Source of the DNA: Odiellus spinosus
Lineage: Eukaryota; Arthropoda; Arachnida; Opiliones; Phalangiidae
Reading direction: 5' to 3'
Assembly: GCA_963920705.1 (NCBI GenBank)
Contig: OY987233.1
Span: 2,035,501 to 2,099,500, forward strand
Length of the DNA: 64,000 nucleotides
Shown: positions 21,431 through 30,300 of the stretch, piece by piece
Layout: each line of letters begins with the position of its first letter
How positions within the stretch are numbered: the first letter of the stretch is position 1
Position numbers and translations under genes: made by a program
Notes under the pieces: generated by a model
What the model saw: the letters and a program-made list of their open reading frames with translations, nothing else
Told to the model about the DNA's origin: nothing
Database searches by the model: none

Positions 21431-21589
21431 GTATAATTTCTGTCCCTTTTTCACCAAAAATATACCTTTTCCAGCTTTCACTATTTTGCTTCATAGGTCT
21501 ATTGAACCTTAATTCTTACTAATGCTGAATAAATATTATAGCGTTTAATAAAGGCTTCAATCTATTCGTAATTGAGACCCTGGTACAAA

Positions 21590-21712
21590 TCTCGAAAGAG
21601 AGATTAACTAACCTTACCTTACCTAAATAGTAAAAGAGGGATGGGCTAATTCAAGGGATTAACTAACCTAACCTAATCTTACCTAAAATATTACAAGAGG
21701 AACGGGTTAGTA
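21590..21712 (-). repeat. Minisatellite of TTAGGTTAGTTAAT type
   Basis: Two to three copies of a roughly 57-bp unit. On the minus strand it reads like CCTCTTGTAAT..AGGTTAGGTTAGTTAATC. The same family occurs at 39433-39475 and, in longer form, at 62285-62600. Confidence 0.7.
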
Positions 21713-21714
21713 GG

Positions 21715-22165
21715 CCGTGTCTATTTACGCCTGTTTTTGGGGCCAAAATAGCGCACAGACTATTTCCGCCTGTTTTTCGGGCCTAACTAGCGGCCCCTAG
21801 CGGCACACTATTTTAGCCCGAAAAACAGGCGAAAATAGCCTGATAGTTTGATTGAGCTATTTACGCCTGTTTTTCAGGCTTCATTTTTTCAGGCGAAAAT
21901 AGCTCCAACCCCTTTGCACGCTACTTCCGCCTTTTTTTCGGGCGTCAGATTTTCCAGGCGAAAATAGCAATGACCGCGCGGTAATGTCTATTTTCGCCTG
22001 AAAAACAGGCGGAAATAGTCAAGAAATAAATTTAGACTATTTTCGCCTGATTTTCGGGCGTCAAAGTTTGTCAGGCGAAAATAGAATTCACGGCGCGGCT
22101 AAGACTATTTTTCGGGCGTCGAAATGTTTAGGCTAAAAGGGTGAGGAAGTAAATCTCAACTATTT
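21715..22165. repeat. Hairpin-word array (CTATTTTCGCCTG family)
   Basis: About ten copies of the word CTATTTNCGCCTG or its complement CAGGCGAAAATAG, most joined to TTTTTCGGGC or GCCCGAAAAACAGGCG. Copies alternate in direction, so neighbouring words can fold into hairpins. Spacers between words differ. The GC-rich words stand out from the AT-rich flanks. Confidence 0.85.
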
Positions 22166-22214
22166 TCGCTGTTTGGGGGGGGGGGGGGGGGTCAGGCATT
22201 TCATAATGCTCGAT

Positions 22215-22430
22215 TGTTTATTAAGATTTCATTATTTTTAAAGGACAAGTCTCCAGAAAATTAAGATTTCATTATTTAAAAAGGAAAGACTTGTGATAAT
22301 TAAGATTTCATTATTTTTAAACGACAAGTCTCGTGAAAATTAAGATTTAAGAGGCGTCTAAGTGACATGAAAAATAAAGATTTCATTATATTTAAAGGAC
22401 TAGTCTCGTCAAATTTAAGATTTAATTTTT
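22215..22430 (+). repeat. Tandem repeat, about 40-bp unit
   Basis: About five diverged copies of ATTAAGATTTCATTATTTTT followed by AAAGGACAAGTCTCGTGAAA. It follows a run of 18 G at 22176-22193. Confidence 0.85.
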
Positions 22431-22439
22431 ATTAAGTCT

Positions 22440-23725
22440 ACGTGTGGAAATTTGCGTGCCCAACTCCCGGAAACGAAGCTACGCCACAGACATACGTCTC
22501 CCTCGAACGCCGATTAATCGAGATTAAATTATGCAGGGTTATTTTACGAGGGGAGGTAATATTTTTGTTTCCCAACTTGTTTATATGTATAGGTCTAAAA
22601 TTGACTCATCCAATCGCGCTTCACTTTCTTCGGCATTTTAAGTTTTAAAATAGTTGCCAATCATATTAATAATTAATTCAAATTAATTAATTCCTGAATG
22701 CAACTGGGCTACATATACATTCGTTTATGATATTGAATCGCATCGACAGAAAATTGGCATGGAAGGCGAAACAATTCTTTAAAGGAAGATTATTAGCTGA
22801 AAATTTCACACCGAAATTAATTTTTACCCTGATTCCTTGTATTTAAATATAACCTCCTGAATTTTTTCACAATTTTTAAAAAATTATTTCGGCTAGCATT
22901 CATTTTTTAAAACTTCGTTAGGCTTAGCTGTGGGAGCGGATTTTTAAACTGTTGCCAAGAGGCCAATTAGAGCACTTCTAAAGAGTGTCTAAGAATAGTA
23001 AGCAAGGTAAGCCAGGTTTAACATTACCTATCACTACGCGTTAGGTATTACACCATTGCTTATACTAGCCTAAACCATAGCGTCCTCGATCACGCGCTTC
23101 GGCGGCGCTGGCGCTAATTTTCAAATCTCGTGAAAAATACAAATTACGCGGGAGATTCAGACAAGGCTTAGGTTTTCAATGGGAAAATTGAATTCGACTC
23201 AATTTCCCCGTCTTAAAATTACCCACGTTTAAAAATAAAAAGAATGTGAACGAGCTAACATGTAACACATTATGAAATTGATCTCAAAATTAATGGACAG
23301 AGCTCGTCTTCGTAAAGATCAGGAAAAACATATTATTTATTGTCGCTAAAATTACTTAACCCTTATCTTCGGTGAAACTCTCGACTAGACTATATCACAA
23401 TTATGTAAAAGCTCGTGAGAGTCGCCGTCTTTTTTACGTCCGCTGATTGGCCACTTGGCAACAGTGAGAAATTCAAACACATGTTTACGATATAAAACAA
23501 ATACTTCATTTCAGCTAATAGTATCCCTTTAAAGCAAGAGAACATAATTCAGGAGACCAGAAGTATGTGGCCGTTTATATAACTCGCCGACATCAATTTC
23601 CGTTTCGCCTATCCTATTAACATTCTAAATCTTTATTTTTTAAGTAAGATGTGCTTTAGATCCAACTACTACTTAATAGCAACGTCATTACGTAGTAGTA
23701 ATGACGGTGCTTTTGGATCTATGGC
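22440..23725. other. AT-rich interval without a gene
   Basis: No supported coding sequence. The segment GGGAGGTAATATTTTTGTTT at 22551, followed by CCCAACTTGTTTATATGTAT, recurs in diverged form at about 42005, marking a dispersed repeat. A small palindrome (TAGATCCAACTACTACT with its complement) lies at about 23655-23735. Confidence 0.35.
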
Positions 23726-23729
23726 ACAT

Positions 23730-24245
23730 CCTATTCGCAAAACTCAAGTATTTTAAAGAATAAAGTAGATATTGAGAACGTTAGACTTTAAATTTCATGT
23801 GTAACTGAGCACTTGGCAGAATACTAATTCCAACTCAAGTGAGATTTAATCCCTAGACCTTTCATTGTGAAATGTTCTTACAGAGACATAACATATTAAA
23901 TTAGCCACATTTCTAGGTAATGTGATTTAAATTCAATCGCCTCGGTTTATTCGAGTACTCTACCCAACTTAGAGATCGTGAGAAAGAGGTCTCTTATCAC
24001 ATAAATATAGGTGAGAAACGATTGCCGAAACAATCGAAGACGACACCATCGCGCAAGCGAGAGGGTTCGTAACAATTTTAAACGCTAACGTAAACCACCC
24101 ATTGGTGCGGTGCATCTGAGTACCGAATCTGTAAATCTCGCTTATATAGGCCGAGAAGAGATATATTATTAAAGTTTAAAAACGATAAGAAAATCTTGCC
24201 AACTTTTTAATTACGGTGAAGTAGGGTGAATTTAATTTGATAATC
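23730..24245 (+). repeat. Inverted repeat B, left copy
   Basis: About 515 bp, diverged inverted copy of 29660-30160. Shared blocks include GAGAACGTTAGACTTTAAA, GAGGTCTCTTATCACATAAA, GCGCAAGCGAGAGGGTTC and AAGAAAATCTTGCCAACTTT. No coding. The sequence CGCTTATATAGGCCGAGAAG is conserved in both copies. Confidence 0.85.
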
Positions 24246-24351
24246 ATGATATAATATAATAGTCAAAATTAAACGGCTAGAGGGATACCTTAGTACAAGA
24301 ACCCAGTGAATATAATTTTCAGTTAACGATTCAAAATGACATTAAAAAAAG

Positions 24352-24830
24352 CTTATCTACTGTTTAATAAATGAAAATTTTGTTTATCAATTTAGAACCA
24401 GTTAATAAACCTCGGCTAGCTTTATGTTTTAGCCTTTTCGTAACCCATTCAGCCACCTTTCTCTCTATTACTTAATATACCTTATCAATATTTCATTATT
24501 GAAATCTTTGTTTAACCAAGAGAATCCCTACGTACTCAATAAACTATACTTTCTCCCTATTTACTCGAATTCAATGAATATTCCTTATCATTCTACTGTT
24601 TAAGAAATCAATTTTTTTGAAGCAATTAATAAAGCTCGGCTAAGCTTATGATTTCACCCTTTTGTAACCCATCCAGGCACCTTACTTTCTATTAACTCGA
24701 ATTCAATGGATATTCCTTATCATTCTACTGTTTAAGAAATCAATTTTTTGAAGCAATTAAAAAAGCTCGGCTAAGCTTATGATTTCACTCTTTTGTAACC
24801 CATTCAGACACCTTACTTTCTATTACCTCA
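24352..24830 (+). repeat. Three-copy duplication, about 120 bp each
   Basis: Two close copies (about 24586-24705 and 24713-24828) share TCATTCTACTGTTTAAGAAA, AAGCTCGGCTAAGCTTATGA and TTTTGTAACCCATNCAG. A third, more diverged copy is at about 24352-24470. AT-rich and non-coding. Confidence 0.85.
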
Positions 24831-25344
24831 TATACTTTATCAATATTTCATTATTTAAATCTGTGTTTAACTAGAGATATTCTTGTACTCGAAAGAAGTC
24901 ATATCAAATCTTTTCAAAAGTACGTTTGTCCATATTAATTCGAATTCAGTGGACGGTGGGAAGAGGGAAACGACGATTTCAGATATCAAGCGCCACGGGT
25001 CCATTGAAAAGTACATTACGGTTTCTGATGAAATTCGAGTTTTGATAAAGGGATAAACACAAAAGTGTTTATCATAATATATGTGTTTTAATTTGGGTTT
25101 TTTTTTCTTTCTTTTTTATGAAACAAGGGAGGAATGTAATATCCGTATTTAAAATTACCACGCCCTGTGTTTACTAACCAAATTATAGATACCCTGGTGA
25201 CATATGTCGATTGGATAAATATAGAAGGTAGAGAGAGGGAGTAAAGAGAAGCGCGTGATCAGTCCTTGTCACATCACTACCCGTATAGTCCATAATAAAT
25301 ATCGATATTAGTGAAATATTACGTATCTAATTAAGCAATACCAT

Positions 25345-25520
25345 TATTATATATTTATTCACAAGGAATCACTGCACTCTATGTTTCATCCTCAGGTCTA
25401 CAATCTTAGATTGTAGACCTGAGGATGAAGCAGTTGCTTTGAAACGTTGTCGATTAATAAACATATAGTTTTATTAAAACAAAGAGTGCAGTGATTCCTT
25501 GTGAATAAATATATAATAAT
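25345..25520. mobile_element. Small head-to-head Penelope end palindrome (relic)
   Basis: A 176-bp palindromic structure. The outer arms are TATTTATTCACAAGGAATCA (from about 25351) and its complement near 25487-25510. The centre is a perfect 20-bp stem (25387-25406 with 25408-25427) around one T at 25407. The right half contains a hammerhead-like core and the TTGAAACGTTGTCGATTAAT string typical of Penelope terminal regions. The halves differ in length between the stems because the left half lacks the segment with the GAAAC box. Confidence 0.65.
25419..25451 (+). ncRNA. Minimal type I hammerhead-like motif
   Basis: CUGAGGA (25419-25425) fits the CUGANGA box. AAGCA pairs with UGCUU to form stem II, then GAAAC (25441-25445), a GUU loop and GUC (25449-25451). 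The one-pair stem III plus A-U closing pair and GUC cleavage triplet match minimal Penelope hammerheads, which usually cleave as dimers. Stem II has an extra unpaired UG/U next to the core, so activity is uncertain. Confidence 0.5.
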
Positions 25521-25559
25521 GTCTAGAACCTGCAACAACAATAGGGATTTTACACTAAT

Positions 25560-26700
25560 TAAGCAATAACATTACATTATGCAAGCTTCGCTATTGCCAT
25601 TCTGAGAATCTTCATCAATTTCTATATCTTTATTAGCTAGTCGTCGAACCGCGGCGATATGGGCATGACTTAATCGTTTGAGCCACAATTCAAACGTGGT
25701 TTTTGTTTTGCCAGTTACAGCATTTAGATCTTTCCTGGCTTTTGCAGTGAAATCATCATTTCTTTTAATAAAAGCTTCTTCTTTATTTACCAAAATTTTC
25801 GCGCTTTTGTGAGTTGTCCGTGATGCGGACAATAGGTTGCCTTCTAATTCAGGTACATACAATGTATCACAAAATGATGTGTTCCAGATTCCATTATCCA
25901 TCACCCAAATGTTATCGGAATTGGCGTCTTTATTCGTCTCTCTTCTGTCTTTTAGAGGTGAAAAAGCGCTTTGTTGTTTTTCTTGAAATTTTGATATCGA
26001 AGCAGAGTTCATTTGGTAGTAGTATTTTCATCACATTTTATCTACATATTGCCACCACATATGGAAATTCTCTCGCGATATGTCCAAATTGCAGACATTT
26101 GTAACAAAGCCTGTTTGAATAGCTGGCAGTTCGACTTCTAGATGTTTTTTTCTGTTAACTTCAGGCGTGTATGTATTTTCCGAGGTCCGTCTGACAGAAC
26201 CTCCTCGAAAGCGGCCTCTGTTATTCGTAGACCTCTACGGGGTTTTGTTTCGTTTTGGGGTCACTATTTTCCTTTTCACTTTCGCTATCTTTGGAAAATT
26301 GTAATCGTGGCTCTTCTGCGAGTTTTGCTTTAAGGGTCGTCTCGCTTAGATTATATCTGTCTATTCTCATGCTCCGTGACAAAAATTCAGATTCCTTCTG
26401 TAGTCCCAAAACGGCTAACACAGCTAGAGCAATTTCTTCAACCTCAAAGCCATCATTCTTTACCTTATTGTATAGGCTATTTTTAAATTCTTGTTAAATA
26501 ATCGCTTTTTGATTCGTTTCTGTCGTAACGAAATCCTTCAACAATAAACCATGTCGTGTGTCATACACGGTATGTATATTTTTAATTTCCCATATGTCCT
26601 TGGAAGGTTCACAGTATCGTCCAAGCTCCATTTTTGACGATAATGTAGAAAATTGCCATTGCATTATAATCCGTTACTTGTTGCCCTGGTGAACTGTCAG
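25560..26700 (-). mobile_element. Ty1/Copia retrotransposon fossil, fragment
   Basis: A minus-strand fragment of an LTR retrotransposon of the Copia superfamily. A gag part (LAVLGLQKESEFL), a zinc-knuckle-like trace (FGHIARE) and the pre-integrase region (LWLKRLSHAH) can be recognised. LTRs, reverse transcriptase and RNase H are not seen. It is broken several times and incomplete, and lies within the span bracketed by inverted repeat A. Confidence 0.8.
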
Positions 26701-26840
26701 CAGTTCTTAGCTTCTGAAAATCCCCGAGCTATCATCGACCATCGTGAATTTTTCTTCACTATTTTACCAACATGATCTTCACTAACGGAGTTTTGTTTCT
26801 CCATTTGTTCATTTAACAGCTTTTTACCTACCCGACTGAA

Positions 26841-27150
26841 CGGTAATTACCTCCTATAAGCGTGGCTGCCACATTGATAACTTTCAGGTGTCGGGCAATT
26901 ATATGAAACAGAACGTCTCCTATAGTTTATTATCGCCTTCCACCATCCACATTACGGTCGAACCTGGATGCTGGACAGTTGAAGGCGATTATACGCAATG
27001 CGATGTCTCCAACTGTTATAATCACCAACGACCATCCACACACCAAGGTCCAGCCTCCAGTTTCCGATCTCAGCGGGCCGTATTAGCGAGGCGTCCCTCA
27101 CTAATATGGTCAACATCGCCCCACCTGGGTAAATTGGCGTTGCCTAGGGT
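26841..27150 (-). repeat. Inverted repeat A, right copy
   Basis: About 310 bp, the inverted partner of 20425-20718, ending at CATCGCCCCACCTGGGTAAA. It has roughly 15 bp more than the left copy (GACCATCCACACACCAAGGT region). It stops about 60 bp before the MULE. Confidence 0.85.
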
Positions 27151-27364
27151 TAAGAGAAACGTCTATACATTAAGGGGAAGGGGTATTCCTCCCAAATTCA
27201 TGGTGTATCACTCGGGATGCGGAAGTTTTGGTGCAGGGAAGTTTCGCTGCGGAGGTTTCGGTGCCAAATTTTCGATGGGAGGAAGTTTGGCTGCCGGAAT
27301 TTTAGGTGCGGAGAAGTTTCGGTGCCTGAAAGTTTGGCTGCCGAAAGTTTCGGTGCGGAAGTTT

Positions 27365-27604
27365 TTTGATAATTCATTAAAATTGAACCGATTTGATAAT
27401 TTATAAAAAATTAAACCGATTTGATAATTTATAAAAAATTAAACCGATTTGATAATTTATAAAAAATTAAACCGATTTGATAATTTATAAAAAATTAAAC
27501 CGATTTGATAATTTATAAAAAATTAAACCGATTTGATAATTTATAAAAAATTAAACCGATTTGATAATTTATAAAAAATTAAACCTATTTCATAATTTAT
27601 AAAA
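27365..27604 (+). repeat. 28-bp tandem repeat, about 8.5 copies
   Basis: Unit ATTAAACCGATTTGATAATT plus TATAAAAA, nearly identical between copies apart from the last (ACCTATTTCATAATT). It fills the space between the left inverted repeat of the MULE and its transposase. Confidence 0.97.
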
Positions 27605-27642
27605 ATGTTAGCTATTGATAATAAAACGGTTCTCGCTTCCTT

Positions 27643-28562
27643 TTGCACGACTCTGGCTGTGATGACGAAGAGCGTTTTTTAATTTTTGGAGAAGAAAGTC
27701 TTCTAAAAGTTCTGGAGAAATCTAGAAACTGGCTTGGAGATGGTACTTTCAAGGTTACTCCGTCTCTCTTCTTCCAAGTATACAGTATCCATTGCCAGTA
27801 CGAAGATTCAATTATTCCTTGTTTAATCATTCTCATGGCTAATAAAACGAAAAGGTTGTATAAGCGAATATTCACGTCCGTCAAGACATATCGCCTGAGA
27901 AGATGATGATGGACTTTGAGACAGCGTCAATTCAGGCTTTCCGAGATATTTTTCAAAACTCGAACGTGAGGGGTTGTTTTTTTCATCTAAGCCAAAGCAT
28001 TTATCGACGGGTGCAAGCAGAAGGGCTTCAAGAGAGCTACAAAGATGATGCTGAATTTGCAGAACAAGTGAGAATGATACCATCACTGGCACTTGTTCCT
28101 GAAGATCATCTAGAGGTTGCATTCTTAAAACTCAACAATCATATTAGCCCACAAATTCAGCCTGTTATGGACTACTTTGAAGACAACTACTTGGGTCGAT
28201 GGAGAAGAAATACAGAAGAGCGTCAAACCCCGCGGTTTCCAGTACATCTCTGGAATCATTATGACACCGCTCTTCAAGGAGGCTACAAAACCAATAACGC
28301 TTTGGAAGCCTGGCATCGCGGTTTACAGTCTCATCTATCGTGCCATCATCCAACATTGTGGAAATTTTTATCTGCTGTTCAGAGAGAGGTAGCATTGTCG
28401 ACCATGAGAATTGTCCAAATCAACACTGGAGCCATAGAACGTCCAAGTAAAAGAAGTGTGGACACCACCAAACGACTTAAAAACTTAGCTTTTAAATTTT
28501 CAATTGATGATTCTATTAAATTTTTAAAGGGTGTAGCACACCATGTAAGGTTTAGAATTTAA
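27643..28562 (+). pseudogene. MULE transposase, frameshifted
   Basis: The first part (27643-27906) has FGEESLLKVLEKSRNWLGDG, with the first catalytic Asp in WLGDGTFKV, and a VTPSLFFQVYSIH segment. The second part (27903-28562) has DFETASIQAFRDIF with the second Asp, GCFFHLSQSIYRRVQ with the C-x-x-H pattern, and NNALEAWHRGLQ with the Glu. These are the signatures of the MULE transposase domain seen in many arthropod proteins with FLYWCH fingers. A shift of frame near 27890-27906 separates the parts. The N-terminal DNA-binding region is absent and an ATG start is uncertain. The protein ends at a normal stop at 28562. Confidence 0.9.
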
Positions 28563-28749
28563 TAAACGTTTAAATGTTTCACTAGAAGCTTTTGGCACTA
28601 CAACTTTCTAGCAGCGAAACTTGCGCCGCACCAAAACGTCCGGCAGCGAAACGTCCGCCGCACCGAAACGTCCAGCAGCCAAACTTCCTAACAGCGAAAC
28701 TTCCTTCTGCACCTAAACTTCCCCGCACCGAAAGTTCCTAGACCCGGCT

Positions 28750-29659
28750 AGTGTTTTGAGTCGTGCTGGTAGTCTGAAGTCTGAATTCAGTGTCCCAGAA
28801 ATGACGAAAAACGTCATCGTATCGAAAAAAACATTCGTTTCTCATCCACCAGACGTCACGACATGATGTCCCAATCAATATATAAAAATAAACATGTATT
28901 TAATATTTATGACTTTTAGGTGGTCTCCCTCCCACGTTAGCGTAGCGCTCGACGCTGCACGAGTGTCGGACGCTGATCCCCCCTTTACCACGGGCATTTG
29001 ATATAATACGAGAAAAAATCCCTTATATCTTCAGAGGTATACCTTACAGAAAACAATCGTCGTTATTAAGGGGTTGTCGTGAACGAGATTAAAAGGTAGC
29101 TTATGAATGTTTCGGTTCTAGTCTGTCAGTAATGAAAACTCGAAAACTGAACAAGTCGTCGCGAACGAGATAGTAAGGGGGCTTATGCGTGTTGAGTGTT
29201 AGTCTGTCAGTAATGAAAACTCGAAAACAATAAACAAGTCGTCGCGAAGGGACCTTATGCGTGTTGAGTTCTAGTCTGTCAGTAATAAAAAACATGTTTT
29301 GAAAAACATGATTTGAAGGCAATGACTGCGGGGATATTCGTCTTTTTCAATATATCGCATAAAATCGCTCACGGTCTTATATTCGGCTCGAGAAATTTCC
29401 GCAACTTCGTGTTTAAAGGAATCTCGAGACGCCATTCAAATTGTTTAAACAACGTTTATGCATGCATAACACACCCCTGCTATAGAATCATTCCTTTCAG
29501 CCTCTTTTACAATGTCAGGGGTCTAGCTATTCCTATGGGCTTGACCATCTTGTTTAAATAGTATTTTTTATCGGTAACTGAAAATTGTATTCACTAGGGT
29601 CTTTTACTAGTGTAGCCCTCTTCAGCCCTTTAATTTTGACAATTATATTATTTCAGGGG
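28750..29659. other. Interval with a tandem repeat, no gene
   Basis: Three diverged copies of a 70-78 bp unit (GTCTGTCAGTAATGAAAACT, CGAAAAC, AACAAGTCGTCGCGAA, TTATGCGTGTTGAG) occupy 29090-29300. The remainder is non-coding. Confidence 0.75.
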
Positions 29660-30160
29660 TATCCCATTAAATTCACCCTATTTCCACGTCATTAAAAAGT
29701 AGGCAAGATTTTCTTATCATTAGATTTTTTAATTTTAATAATATATCGCTTCTCGGCCTATATAAGCAAGTTTTACAGATTCTGCACTACAGATGCACTT
29801 TGCCAATCGGTAGTTTACGTTAGCGTTTGAAATTCAGGTGAACCCTCTCGCTTGCGCGATGGTGTCACGTTATATTCTTCCGGCAATCATTTCTCACCTA
29901 TATTTTGGTGATAAAAGACCTCTTTTGGGTGGAGTAGTTGATTAGACCGAAGCGATTTAATTTAATTCGCACTACTTAGAAATGTGGCTAATTCATTATA
30001 TTATGTCCGTGTAAGAACATTAGACAATAAAAGGGCTAGGGAGTAAAAATCACTTGATTTGAAACTTCATATGCCAAGTGCTCAGTTATACACGCAATTT
30101 AAAGTTTAACGTTGTCAATCTCTACTTTATTTTATAATATACTTGAGTTTTGCGACTAGG
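29660..30160 (-). repeat. Inverted repeat B, right copy
   Basis: Inverted partner of 23730-24245, from AAATTCACCCTATTTCCACG to ACTTGAGTTTTGCGACTAGG. It is directly followed by a fragment of the MITE family found at 20945. Confidence 0.85.
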
Positions 30161-30164
30161 ATGG

Positions 30165-30300
30165 GCTCGAAAGATTTTATTATTATTAAATATTTTCCAA
30201 AAAACGGATAAAGACGACCTAGGAAACCTTTCCATCTTATTTATTGATGTTATTTTTAATTTCTTCCAGTATCACTAATTAAAATAGCTAAAGATGAAGT
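30165..30300 (+). mobile_element. Fragment of the 20945 MITE family
   Basis: Matches 21083-21193 in direct orientation: GAAAGATTTTATT, CCAAAAAACGGATAAAGACG, ACCTAGGAAACCTT, AGTATCACTAAT and AGCTAAAGATG. The outer ends are missing. Confidence 0.85.

Larger units (their letters stand above)
27214..28745 (+). mobile_element. MULE transposon with reiterated inverted repeats, broken
   Basis: 1,532 bp from GGGATGCGGAAGTTTTGG to the complementary CCGCACCGAAAGTTCCTAGACCC. Each end (27214-27365 and 28590-28745) is built from 8-10 copies of a 16-18 bp word near GAAGTTTCGGTGCGG. The interior holds a 28-bp tandem repeat and a MULE transposase relic. No clear 9-bp target duplication is visible, so one end may be eroded. 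The end structure resembles the fold-back elements at 15340 and 39283. Confidence 0.85.

Noticed and set aside
27365-27604. Regular 28-bp repeats resembling a CRISPR array
   Set aside because: The units are contiguous with no spacers, lie inside a MULE, and the genome is animal.
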